Positions 27,118-35,355 of a stretch of 64,000 nucleotides of DNA are shown here, piece by piece. The translations under genes were made by a program, and so were the position numbers. The notes beneath the pieces were generated by a model. That model saw nothing but the letters and a program-made list of their open reading frames with translations, had not been told where the DNA came from and did not search any database. Numbering within the stretch: the stretch's first letter is position 1; the number at the start of each line of letters is the position of its first letter. This DNA is from Candidatus Saccharimonadota bacterium (GTDB lineage Bacteria > Patescibacteriota > Saccharimonadia > Saccharimonadales > Saccharimonadaceae): NCBI GenBank assembly GCA_017406775.1, contig JAFQXV010000003.1:1-64000 (forward strand), written 5' to 3'.

Positions 27118-27708
27118 TTAAAAATTAGCGAATGCGTCTTCCGCACTCATGAAACCTTGTGCTTGAATGGCCTCAGTATAAACTTTTATGCCAAGAATGG
27201 CAGGATTAATCGATTCCCCCTCATTTCCCTCACCCTCAACGCTAACACTTGCATCTAGTAAATATTTAAATGATATTTCTCTTGCTGCAGCAGTAGTATC
27301 ACTTATCAGGCGATCGTCCCACTGGGAAACGTATTCTTTACAAAGGTCACCGTCTGTACCATTGCAGTAAATACTATTTTCGCTTTCGACAAATTCGTCA
27401 TTCGCAGTTGTAATTTCTAATGTTGGCGAATCCTCCGAAAGCAAATCTTCCGGGACTAATACTCTTACTCTTACATACGCATCCGAAACGCCAGTATTTT
27501 TTACTGCAAGGCTATTAATACATGTATCGTTCTTTTGCATATTTTCGCATACCCCACTATGTTCCGACACGCTCAAAACTTTAACATTTCCAATCGTAAA
27601 TACTGCATCCGATACTTCCATGTCCATCAAATATGACATTGTAGTTGAAGACATTGTAACAGTAAGAATAGTTGCTACCAAGGACAAGACAAGGATTTTA
27701 ATTCTCAT
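27118..27708 (-). CDS. TasA-like secreted protein
   Basis: 196 residues. The signal region ends TMSYLMDMEVSDAVFTIGN, a SipW-type pattern. The mature part has a VKNTGVSDAYVRVRV segment and an IKVYTEAIQAQGF end, as in the two paralogues downstream. Four cysteines (VCENM, DTCIN, YCNG, LCKEY) could form two disulfides. It lies directly after sipW and is probably an accessory or minor subunit. Confidence 0.84.
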   Translation of the reverse strand: MRIKILVLSLVATILTVTMSSTTMSYLMDMEVSDAVFTIGNVKVLSVSEHSGVCENMQKNDTCINSLAVKNTGVSDAYVRVRVLVPEDLLSEDSPTLEITTANDEFVESENSIYCNGTDGDLCKEYVSQWDDRLISDTTAAAREISFKYLLDASVSVEGEGNEGESINPAILGIKVYTEAIQAQGFMSAEDAFANF

Positions 27709-27734
27709 CTTCCTCCTCTCTTTTAAAGTGCAAT

Positions 27735-28304
27735 TTAATTAACGTAATTAGTTTCTACTTCTTTGGCCAGTTGCTCCTTTCCTTTAAATTTAATAAAGTA
27801 CGGAATAATAATCAGAGAAATCAGGAATGTACAAACAATTAAAGAAATATACAAACCGGGCGGTCGCTGAAGGTAATATGCTACATAACCAAGCATTGGT
27901 ATCGTTACAATTGGCTTACCAATCACATTCTTGTAATGGACTAGTTTTCCGTCTGACGTATTATTAACATCACCTTTAGTGCGAAATCTTAATACTTCCC
28001 CATTAGTACCAGTTTCTTTAACAATTTCCACTACCCGATGTGTAACAATTGTGGTTTCGTTATTCATAAAAGTAATTACGTCGCCTTCTTTTATAGTAGC
28101 CGCATCTACTGGCGAAGTATAGATCAAAGCCCCCACTGGATAATTAGGTTCCATAGAACCAGAAGTAACCGTAAACATCTGAAAACCAAATAATCTTAAC
28201 GCTACCAGCATCACAGCAAAGGCCAATATAATTGCTACAATTGCAGACGAGCTAAGATACCAAAAGCGCTGCAACCTTCGTAATATGTATTTTCCTCCAC
28301 TCAT
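27735..28304 (-). CDS. sipW: SipW-type signal peptidase I
   Basis: Membrane peptidase of the archaeal/ER-type group (Ser-His rather than Ser-Lys). The nucleophile is in TSGSMEPNYP (Ser50) and the His in VTHRVVEI (His89), followed by the conserved TKGDVNNTSD box. Transmembrane helices are at about 18-42 and 155-175. In Bacillus, SipW processes TasA and TapA. Here it heads an operon with three TasA-like genes, which strongly implies it is their dedicated peptidase. TATAAT lies 8 nt before the ATG. Confidence 0.93.
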   Translation of the reverse strand: MSGGKYILRRLQRFWYLSSSAIVAIILAFAVMLVALRLFGFQMFTVTSGSMEPNYPVGALIYTSPVDAATIKEGDVITFMNNETTIVTHRVVEIVKETGTNGEVLRFRTKGDVNNTSDGKLVHYKNVIGKPIVTIPMLGYVAYYLQRPPGLYISLIVCTFLISLIIIPYFIKFKGKEQLAKEVETNYVN

Positions 28305-28312
28305 TAAAAATG

Positions 28313-28341
28313 ATTATAAATAAAAGCTTAAGTTAAATCAA
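28313..28341 (-). promoter_or_regulatory. Promoter of the sipW-TasA operon
   Basis: TTGATT (28336-28341), a 17-nt spacer and TATAAT (28313-28318). The start codon is 8 nt downstream of the box, so the transcript is leaderless or nearly so. Confidence 0.82.
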
Positions 28342-28480
28342 GTATTTTTTTATTTTTCTACTTTTCCACAAAAATCGATGGTTTTAATCACTTGTATATT
28401 AACGCATACGGTATATATTGGTTATGTATGGACGTGGGGGAAAATAAAAAAATGTCCATCTGCATCAGAGAGGCATATTC

Positions 28481-28675
28481 ATGAAGCAGCGCTGGATACT
28501 AGCTCTGTGGACAATGATGGTTACTTTTTCCATTCAAAGTGTTATTCTTAATACCCCAGTTTTTTCAATCGCTAAAGAAAGTTCACTATCAATTACGCTT
28601 CAAGATGGCAATCAATCAATCCAATTGATATACGCCATACTTAAAAAGAAAAAAGAAAACAAAGAAGATAACTAA
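28481..28675 (+). CDS. Small putative exported peptide
   Basis: 64 residues: a basic start, a hydrophobic stretch to about residue 30 ending NTPVFS, then a short polar segment and a Lys-rich C-terminus (KKKKENKEDN). AGAGAGG lies 8 nt before the ATG, and TTGTAT-N16-TATATT lies about 70-90 nt upstream. It is the only plus-strand gene in the surface island, placed head to head with sipW and overlapping the end of cpsB by 4 nt. It may be a short secreted or membrane peptide, but could be spurious. Confidence 0.42.
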   Translation: MKQRWILALWTMMVTFSIQSVILNTPVFSIAKESSLSITLQDGNQSIQLIYAILKKKKENKEDN

Positions 28676-29379
28676 TTAAACCAAATTCTACCAGGATTTA
28701 TAGTTAAAACTTGACTAAGCTCTCGCTCGTTGTAATATTTTGATAATTTCTTTTTCGCCATCGTAATATAATCACTGCTACCCACTCTATGAGTGTCACT
28801 CGCAAATGCAAAAATCATCTTTTCTTTTGCTAATTTCCGTACCACTCGTTCAGCGTCCTTGCCATAATGCCCTAATATACTTCTAATATTACATTGCAAA
28901 TATACACCTAAATTGCAAATATTTTCCACGACTTCAAAATCTTCTTGCACAATTACGTACCTTTCAGGGTGCGCCAAAATCACCTTATAACCTTTTTGCA
29001 TCAAATCAAACAAATAGTCTTCGTAATTCGGGAATTCACCATTAATCGGCAGTTCCACCAAAATATATTTACTATCTGCCAAAGGTGATATTTTTCTAGT
29101 TTTAATTAGCCCGTCAATATTAGGATCAATATATATCTCATTTCCTAAAAATACTTTGGTTTTGATATTTTGTCCAACTAAAATTTTCCGCAATTTATCT
29201 AAAATCTTGAGATTATTATTACGAGAAGATATATAATCAGTTTCATTAATAAAATGCGGCGTAGCTATAATGTTAGTTACCCCCTGCCTACTCAACCACT
29301 TAATTATTTCCACGCTTTCATCAAAATTTCTTGCCCCGTCATCCACCCCAGGCAAAATGTGTGTATGTATATCTATCAT
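28672..29379 (-). CDS. cpsB: CpsB/YwqE-type tyrosine-protein phosphatase (PHP family)
   Basis: Manganese-dependent phosphatase that removes phosphate from tyrosine of the capsule BY-kinase. PHP metal motifs are visible: IHTHILPGVDDGA at the N-terminus, AHPERY in the middle and SDTH near the C-terminus. Length 235 is typical. It is directly adjacent to the Wzz/BY-kinase gene (stop and start touching), the expected partner. Confidence 0.92.
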   Translation of the reverse strand: MIDIHTHILPGVDDGARNFDESVEIIKWLSRQGVTNIIATPHFINETDYISSRNNNLKILDKLRKILVGQNIKTKVFLGNEIYIDPNIDGLIKTRKISPLADSKYILVELPINGEFPNYEDYLFDLMQKGYKVILAHPERYVIVQEDFEVVENICNLGVYLQCNIRSILGHYGKDAERVVRKLAKEKMIFAFASDTHRVGSSDYITMAKKKLSKYYNERELSQVLTINPGRIWFN

Positions 29380-30747
29380 TTACTTTGAACTGCCGTAATA
29401 ATAACTATTATAATATTTAGACGTTTTACGATTAACCATATTAAATACCGCGCCAGCTACTTTGGCCCCTACTTTGTCTAATGAGTCTTTAGCCGTAACA
29501 AAATCTGCCTTAGTCGTATTTGCATCTTTTACTACAATCAAAGTCTCATCTACCAAGCTAGATAAAATTACCGAATCTGCAAGACCACCAATTGGGGCGC
29601 CATCAAATATAATAATGTCATAATAATCACAAAGAACCTCAATCAAACGCTTGTTCTTTTTGGAAGCCAGCAGTTCGCTTGGGCTAGGAGGATAAGTTCC
29701 GCAAGTAATAATATCTAGATTAGGAATCTTAGTTGGCTTGATGAATTTTACAAAATTTCTTAAATTACTAGCTAATAAATTAGAAAGACCTTCCGTGTTA
29801 GGGACGCCAAAGATCCGATGTAACCTACCCTTTCGCAAATCGCAGTCTATAATCAAAACTTTTTTGTCAGCCTGCGCAAAAGAAGCTGCTAAATTAGAAG
29901 AAACAAAGCTCTTCCCCTCGCCAGGATTAGTGCTCGTTACTAAAATAGTATTCAATTCTTCATCAACCGACGTAAACTGTAAATTTGTTCTCAAGCTTTT
30001 GATATTCTCTGTAACAAGAGCCTTAGGCGCTCTTTCTACAATTATCTCACTGCCAGCACGTTTTGCCTTAACATCACTTTTAAGTATGCGTCCAGCTACC
30101 GGCATATTAATTATTTTTTCTACATCCTCACCATATTTAACCGTATCATCAAGATAAAACCTAATGAACGCAAACGCCGCTACGCCCAAAATCGAAATTA
30201 CTACGGCAAGCATAATATCACGTGTTAAAGTATTATTGGATGGCGATTCTGGAGTTTCTGCCGTACTAAGTTGAGTCACATTTTCTACTTTGTAAATATT
30301 AGCTACCTCCGCAGAAAAAACTTTGGCAATTTCATTAGCAATCATTGCCGAAGTTCTCGCATTTAAATTTTTAACCGAAATGCTGAGAATAGAAGTGTCG
30401 TCAACTGGTTTTATAGTTAAGTTTTTACTTAATTCATTAACGCTTTCTCGCAAATTCAAATTCTTAATTACCTGGCTTAACACCAATTCGCTCTTAGCAA
30501 TCTCGCCATAAGTAGTAACTAATTTTTGGCTAGCATTAATGTCGTTTAAAGTTGCCGCTGTAGAATTATCGATAGTCTCACTACCAGACTTAGCAATCAC
30601 TACGGTAGTCTGCGCCTGATAAATCGGCTTCTTAAAAGAATTATCATAAACCAATACACCAACTACAGCAATTACCGTTACGGCAATAAAGGCAACAATG
30701 TATTTTTTTAGATAGATAAAAAAATCTTTGATATTTATTTCTTCCAT
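29380..30747 (-). CDS. Wzz chain-length regulator fused to BY-kinase (CpsCD/Wzc type)
   Basis: Controls capsule or exopolysaccharide chain length and export through tyrosine autophosphorylation. The N-terminal Wzz domain has TM1 at about 15-33 and TM2 at 178-197, preceded by a Pro-containing motif (ETPESPSNN). The cytoplasmic kinase has Walker A STNPGEGKS (272-280), Walker A' VLIIDCDLRKG and Walker B IIIFDGAP. It ends in a tyrosine cluster (YYNSYYYGSSK). In Firmicutes the two parts are separate proteins (CpsC and CpsD); here they are fused. It is followed by its phosphatase gene. Confidence 0.93.
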   Translation of the reverse strand: MEEINIKDFFIYLKKYIVAFIAVTVIAVVGVLVYDNSFKKPIYQAQTTVVIAKSGSETIDNSTAATLNDINASQKLVTTYGEIAKSELVLSQVIKNLNLRESVNELSKNLTIKPVDDTSILSISVKNLNARTSAMIANEIAKVFSAEVANIYKVENVTQLSTAETPESPSNNTLTRDIMLAVVISILGVAAFAFIRFYLDDTVKYGEDVEKIINMPVAGRILKSDVKAKRAGSEIIVERAPKALVTENIKSLRTNLQFTSVDEELNTILVTSTNPGEGKSFVSSNLAASFAQADKKVLIIDCDLRKGRLHRIFGVPNTEGLSNLLASNLRNFVKFIKPTKIPNLDIITCGTYPPSPSELLASKKNKRLIEVLCDYYDIIIFDGAPIGGLADSVILSSLVDETLIVVKDANTTKADFVTAKDSLDKVGAKVAGAVFNMVNRKTSKYYNSYYYGSSK

Positions 30748-30795
30748 AAATAACTCCTACCTCTTATTATATCATAAGCTTTTCCACTGTAAATA

Positions 30796-32310
30796 TTATT
30801 CATTATCTTGCTCTGCTTCCGTTTCTATTAATTCTTCCTCAAGATACTGATTGATTCTATTTGTGGCCGAAGCAACAGACTCATCATTTGGGATCATAAC
30901 ATATAGTGGGCGATTAGCGCCCATGCTATATGTTGGCAGCATGGTGCCAGTTCCATCCACAGAAATCGATTCTACTTTCCATTTAGTAGAATTTGCCAGT
31001 TGCATCCTAATAAACGCCGTAATATCATCTCTCTCAAAGGAAGTTTCAAATAAGTCCGCAGCGGCATCAAGTATAGCGGGGGCTTTTAATAAATAGTCCT
31101 TTGAACTAGTTAAGCGTTCAATAATGTTTGCAATTACCTGTTGTTGATTTTCCCCACGATGACGATCTCCTCTTTCGTAGGATTTGCGTTCTCTGGCAAA
31201 ACGCAAAACACAATCTCCGTCTACGTGTTGCTTGCCTTCTATGTATTCACATGTCTTCTTACCATTAGCGCTGGAAGCACTTAACCTCATAGCCTGGTCT
31301 GACACAATATCAATTCCACCCAACTCATCCACTACTTTAACAACCGCCTCAAAGCCAACCTTAATTGTATGATCAATCTTAACATTCAAAAAATCTTCGA
31401 TCGTAGCTTTACTCATACTAATGCCATAAATACCTGCATGAGTTAATTTATCCTTTAGGCCCACAGTATCGTGTAATTGGACATACGTATCGCGTGGTAT
31501 TGATACTAAAAGAATTTTACCAACCTTTGGATTAACCACTGCCAGAATATTTACATCGGACCGCGCAGTAGCCTTAATCCCTACCCTGGAATCACTACCA
31601 GAAATATAAATGATAAACGGCTCCGAAGTAACCTCCTTGCTAGACGGCGTTAGATTTGTGTCTCCAAGTTCTATTTCAAAAGTATAAATAACTTCCAAAT
31701 CCTTAGTTAGCCCATCTAGTTCTTCGCTAATAGCTACGTAGCGATCACTCTCTAGAACAATGGCATCAGTAATCGCGGCATCCAGCACACCAATCAAAGT
31801 ATCTACGTCACTATAATAATCTGATTTTATTTTAGCAATACCAGACAAATGTTGCTCAGCGTCAACGGATTTTGGATCAGATTCTAACAGTCCAATACTC
31901 TTATTATTTAAATTAGAAACGCTCTTAATCCCACTATCATTTTTTACAATAACACTATATTCTTTAGTTTCTGGCTTTGTTTCCGTAATCTTATTTAAGA
32001 AACCGTTAATCGCACCAGTATAACGCAAGGCAAAAACACTTAAAGCAATACACGCCACAGCAATAAATGTACAAATAATTCTTGTAAGAATATATGTCTC
32101 TTTTTTAATAACTAATTTATAAATGTTGAATAATAACAGTGCTACCAATCCAAAAATAATTAAAGAAACTACTAGTAGGCTAAAAATATTAGTATGAAGT
32201 AGCGAGATAATCAAAATTGCTGAGGATATTGCTTGCAAAACAACCAATACAGCGCCAAATACACGCCAATATAACCGGTTCTTTTTAGTTTGCTGATTAT
32301 CTTCCACCAT
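30796..32310 (-). CDS. LCP (LytR-CpsA-Psr) family glycopolymer transferase
   Basis: Attaches polysaccharide from its lipid carrier to peptidoglycan, outside the membrane. Three transmembrane helices occupy about residues 14-100. A periplasmic-binding-like accessory domain follows (about 120-215), then the LCP domain (about 225-475) with VSIPRDTYVQL and the conserved Arg-rich RFARERKSYERGDRHRGENQQQ type region. Length 504 fits three-domain LCP proteins such as CpsA. Placement between ugd and the Wzz/kinase gene points to capsule attachment. Confidence 0.92.
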   Translation of the reverse strand: MVEDNQQTKKNRLYWRVFGAVLVVLQAISSAILIISLLHTNIFSLLVVSLIIFGLVALLLFNIYKLVIKKETYILTRIICTFIAVACIALSVFALRYTGAINGFLNKITETKPETKEYSVIVKNDSGIKSVSNLNNKSIGLLESDPKSVDAEQHLSGIAKIKSDYYSDVDTLIGVLDAAITDAIVLESDRYVAISEELDGLTKDLEVIYTFEIELGDTNLTPSSKEVTSEPFIIYISGSDSRVGIKATARSDVNILAVVNPKVGKILLVSIPRDTYVQLHDTVGLKDKLTHAGIYGISMSKATIEDFLNVKIDHTIKVGFEAVVKVVDELGGIDIVSDQAMRLSASSANGKKTCEYIEGKQHVDGDCVLRFARERKSYERGDRHRGENQQQVIANIIERLTSSKDYLLKAPAILDAAADLFETSFERDDITAFIRMQLANSTKWKVESISVDGTGTMLPTYSMGANRPLYVMIPNDESVASATNRINQYLEEELIETEAEQDNE

Positions 32311-32325
32311 ACTTTTTTATCCTTT

Positions 32326-33510
32326 TTAATCCCGCGAGAACAAATCACGCGTGTATACTTTATCTTTAACGTCTTCTAATTCCGGCGTCATACGGTTTGC
32401 TAAAATTATAGAACTTTTTTTCTTGAACTCATCCAAATCGTTTACAAGATCAAGTTTATTATATTTATCGTCTTTTAATGTTGGTTCGTAGATAATTACT
32501 TCCTTGTTCTTAGCTTTAATTAAACTAATTACGTCATGAATTGCAGCATCACGGAAATTATCCGAATCAGATTTCATAGTTAAACGATATACACCCACTA
32601 CATTAGGATTATGCGCCAAAACCTCGTCTGCAATAAATTGTTTGCGAGTAATATTTGCCTGCACAATAGCCTTAATCAAATCTTGTGGCACGCCCTTATA
32701 ATTAGCAAGTAACTGCTTGGTATCCTTAGGCAAACAATAGCCACCATAGCCAAACGAAGGATTATTATAATGGGAACCAATCCTAGGATCTAACGACACG
32801 CCATCAATAATACTCTTAGTATCAAGCCCTTTTAGTTCTGCATATGTATCCAACTCATTAAAATACGCTACTCTAAGAGCTAAGTATGTATTAGCAAATA
32901 ACTTAACTGCTTCCGCCTCGGTACTATTCATTTGCAAAACTTGGATATCTTTAGCCAAAGCAGCTTCTCGTAATAAATTGGCAAATTTTTGCGCCTCTTC
33001 TGTATAGGCCCCCACAATGATACGAGATGGATATAAATTGTCATAAAGTGCTCTGCCCTCACGCAAAAATTCTGGAGAAAAGAAAATGTTATCGATATTA
33101 TATTTTTGCCGAATAGAATTAACATATCCAACTGGGATAGTAGATTTAATTACCATGGTAGTTTTTAAATCGCCTAAGGAAATGACTTTTTCGATGATGT
33201 CTTCTACCGAGCTAGTATCAAAGAAATCTTTAGACGAATCGTAATTGGTTGGCGTAGCAATCACAACATAATCGGCTCCACTTAGCGCATCTTGCCAATC
33301 CAAAGTTGCCCTTAAATTTAATGTCCGCTTACCACTAGCCGCTTCAGAAAAATATTTTTCTATATATTCGTCCTGGATCGGTGAAACAAAATTATTAACC
33401 ATTTCTACTTTTTCAGGAATAATATCAAGCGCTACAACTTCGTTATTTTGCGCCAATAAAGTCGCGAGTGACAGCCCGACATATCCAGTACCTGCTACTG
33501 CAATTTTCAT
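32326..33510 (-). CDS. ugd: UDP-glucose 6-dehydrogenase
   Basis: Oxidises UDP-glucose to UDP-glucuronate using NAD+. The Rossmann motif is GTGYVGLS at the N-terminus and the catalytic Cys is in [11 protein letters not shown]. Length 394 matches the short HasB-like form. With the epimerase gene next door it would supply UDP-GlcA and UDP-GalA for the polysaccharide. Confidence 0.95.
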   Translation of the reverse strand: MKIAVAGTGYVGLSLATLLAQNNEVVALDIIPEKVEMVNNFVSPIQDEYIEKYFSEAASGKRTLNLRATLDWQDALSGADYVVIATPTNYDSSKDFFDTSSVEDIIEKVISLGDLKTTMVIKSTIPVGYVNSIRQKYNIDNIFFSPEFLREGRALYDNLYPSRIIVGAYTEEAQKFANLLREAALAKDIQVLQMNSTEAEAVKLFANTYLALRVAYFNELDTYAELKGLDTKSIIDGVSLDPRIGSHYNNPSFGYGGYCLPKDTKQLLANYKGVPQDLIKAIVQANITRKQFIADEVLAHNPNVVGVYRLTMKSDSDNFRDAAIHDVISLIKAKNKEVIIYEPTLKDDKYNKLDLVNDLDEFKKKSSIILANRMTPELEDVKDKVYTRDLFSRD

Positions 33511-33620
33511 TTATTCTCCACAAAAAATTAATAAATATTACGTATATTATATATTATATTGTGGGTTTGGTCAATTAAACGTAAGCGGCGTTTCTCGGCA
33601 ATGGCGAGCAATATAGTAAT

Positions 33621-34670
33621 CTAGCCGTAATACGCCTTATACCATTCGGCGAATTTGCGAAGACCATCCCGAAGCGAGGTGTGGGGCTTGAAGCCAAAAT
33701 CGTTTTCCAGTGCGCTGGTGTCTGCATAGGTAATTGGCACATCGCCAGGCTGCATTGGAACGAGTTTTTTATGGGCCTCAAAATCATAATCATCGGGCAA
33801 GACTTTGGCGCGGATTAACTCTTCCTGCAAAATCTGCACAAAATCTAATAAGTTTTCTGGGTTAGAGTTGCCGATATTGTAGACTTTGTAGGGCGGGAGC
33901 GGCAGGCCATCTTCGCCTTGTTTTTTCTCTGGCGCCTTTGCCATTACACGCATTACGCCTTCTACGATGTCATCGATATAGGTAAAGTCACGTTTGCAAT
34001 TGCCAAAGTTATAAATTTCGATAGTGTCACCTTTGATAAGCTTGTTAGTAAAACCAAAATATGCCATATCGGGGCGGCCGGCTGGGCCATAAACCGTGAA
34101 AAATCTGAGGCCAGTGGATGGAATGTTATAGAGTTTGGAATAGGCGTGAGCGAGGAGCTCGTTGGATTTTTTAGTGGCGGCGTAGAGGCTGACCGGGTTG
34201 TCCACTTTGTCTTCTACGGCGAATGGGATTTTTTTGTTGCCACCGTAGACAGAAGACGAGGAAGCGTAGACCAGGTGTTCTGGTTGATAATGACGACAGG
34301 CTTCGAGGATGTTATAAAAGCCGATGAGGTTTGATTCGATGTAGGCGTCTGGGTGGTCGATAGAATATCTGACGCCGGCTTGGGCGGCAAGATTTACTAC
34401 GATGTTGGGGTGGTATTTTTCGAATAACCCGTTTACCACAGTTTTGTCAGCGAGGTTGCCTTTAACGAATTCGAAATTCGGGAGTTTTGATAACTGGCCT
34501 AAGCGATATTCTTTTAAGTGCGTATCGTAATAATCGTTGATACTGTCAAAGCCAATGATTTTGGCGTCAGGGTTTTCTTCGCAGAGACGCTTTGCAAGGT
34601 TTGCGCCAATAAACCCGGTTGCGCCGGTGACGAGGATGGTCTTAGCGCTAAAATCTACTATTTTATTCAT
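33621..34670 (-). CDS. NAD-dependent sugar epimerase, probably UDP-glucuronate 4-epimerase
   Basis: Extended short-chain dehydrogenase, 349 residues. NAD motif GATGFIGANLAKRL, a catalytic SSSSVYG loop and a YAATKKSNE Tyr-Lys pair are visible. The FTVYGPAGRPDMAYF segment is typical of UDP-glucuronate 4-epimerases (CapI/LpsL type), and ugd next door supports that substrate. The gene appears richer in GC than its AT-rich neighbours, which suggests separate acquisition. A promoter (TTGAAA-N17-TAATAT) ends 8 nt before the ATG. Confidence 0.9.
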   Translation of the reverse strand: MNKIVDFSAKTILVTGATGFIGANLAKRLCEENPDAKIIGFDSINDYYDTHLKEYRLGQLSKLPNFEFVKGNLADKTVVNGLFEKYHPNIVVNLAAQAGVRYSIDHPDAYIESNLIGFYNILEACRHYQPEHLVYASSSSVYGGNKKIPFAVEDKVDNPVSLYAATKKSNELLAHAYSKLYNIPSTGLRFFTVYGPAGRPDMAYFGFTNKLIKGDTIEIYNFGNCKRDFTYIDDIVEGVMRVMAKAPEKKQGEDGLPLPPYKVYNIGNSNPENLLDFVQILQEELIRAKVLPDDYDFEAHKKLVPMQPGDVPITYADTSALENDFGFKPHTSLRDGLRKFAEWYKAYYG

Positions 34671-34678
34671 ATCTTAAT

Positions 34679-34707
34679 ATATTACTCTAGTCTTTTGACT
34701 TTTTCAA
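34679..34707 (-). promoter_or_regulatory. Promoter of the epimerase gene
   Basis: TTGAAA (34702-34707), a 17-nt spacer and TAATAT (34679-34684). The ATG is 8 nt downstream. Confidence 0.72.
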
Positions 34708-34775
34708 GTTGTAGGCATATATTGTTCGGGAATACCCGCACCACCCCATTCGTAAGTTTGGGGAATATTTTTGCG

Positions 34776-34801
34776 CAAAAAGAAGCTCCTGCGGTAGGAG
34801 C
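34776..34801 (-). terminator. Terminator of the 127-residue nuclease-like gene
   Basis: GCTCCT / AGGAGC stem (34785-34790 with 34796-34801), followed on the minus strand by TTCTTTTTGCGC. Confidence 0.82.
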
Positions 34802-34839
34802 ATACTGCCCCGTGCAAGAACTTCATTAAGTTAATAGTA

Positions 34840-35223
34840 TCAGATTAGCGAGTTGATGTCAATTATTTTTCCTCGCTTCGTCACTAGAATCATTTTTCCG
34901 ATTTGCTTCTGTTCTCTCACTTTCTTGATTAAGAACCGCTGCAAGACATCATCTCGCATGTTTTTAATGCGGAAAGAATCAAAGATGATGTTTTTGGATT
35001 GTTTTAATCCACGTTTTATATTACGTTCCAATTTGTCCGGTTTATTTGTGATGGGCGATTTGATTTCAAAACAAACGCCATTTAACAAAATATCGGCAGT
35101 CTTTGCGTTTGATTCCTCAATAAAAACAACTTCAAAGCCAGCATCAGCCAGGATACTCGCAATCCTAAGCTCGTGTCTCCACGGTTTTCTATTTGCCGGA
35201 ATTATTATTCTACCTTTCTTCAT
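34840..35223 (-). CDS. Small PD-(D/E)xK-like protein resembling CdiA-CT tRNase domains
   Basis: 127 residues. The pattern ADILLNGVCFEIKSP places Asp44, Glu53 and Lys55 in the order of a PD-(D/E)xK active site, with an upstream Glu18 in WRHELRIA. This layout resembles the C-terminal nuclease domain of CdiA-type toxins, here as a stand-alone gene without secretion signal or visible immunity partner. It is its own unit with a structured leader and a terminator. It could be a nuclease, a solitary toxin remnant or a defence component. The fold call is moderately secure, the function is not. Confidence 0.6.
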   Translation of the reverse strand: MKKGRIIIPANRKPWRHELRIASILADAGFEVVFIEESNAKTADILLNGVCFEIKSPITNKPDKLERNIKRGLKQSKNIIFDSFRIKNMRDDVLQRFLIKKVREQKQIGKMILVTKRGKIIDINSLI

Positions 35224-35355
35224 GACAGAAAGGCTAGCACAGCTAGGTCGGATTCACAACCCCATACCTTGCGGTTATGGCTTGATAAGCTACTAATTGG
35301 TAAAATATAATATAATATTACAACCACGGCCGACAATAACCACACCATCATATAC
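35224..35355 (-). promoter_or_regulatory. Structured 5' leader of the nuclease-like gene
   Basis: The minus-strand leader can form a CCATAACC-GCAA-GGTATGG hairpin (GNRA loop) and, next to the start codon, CTAGC-TGT-GCTAG. TATTAT/TATATT boxes lie upstream near 35305-35320. No clear Shine-Dalgarno is exposed. The structures may limit translation; no known riboswitch class was recognised. Confidence 0.4.

Noticed and set aside
35230-35300. tRNA-like arm (GGTTGTGAATCC on the minus strand)
   Set aside because: It resembles a T-arm, but no acceptor stem, D-arm or anticodon arm can be placed around it, so it is kept only as part of a structured leader.
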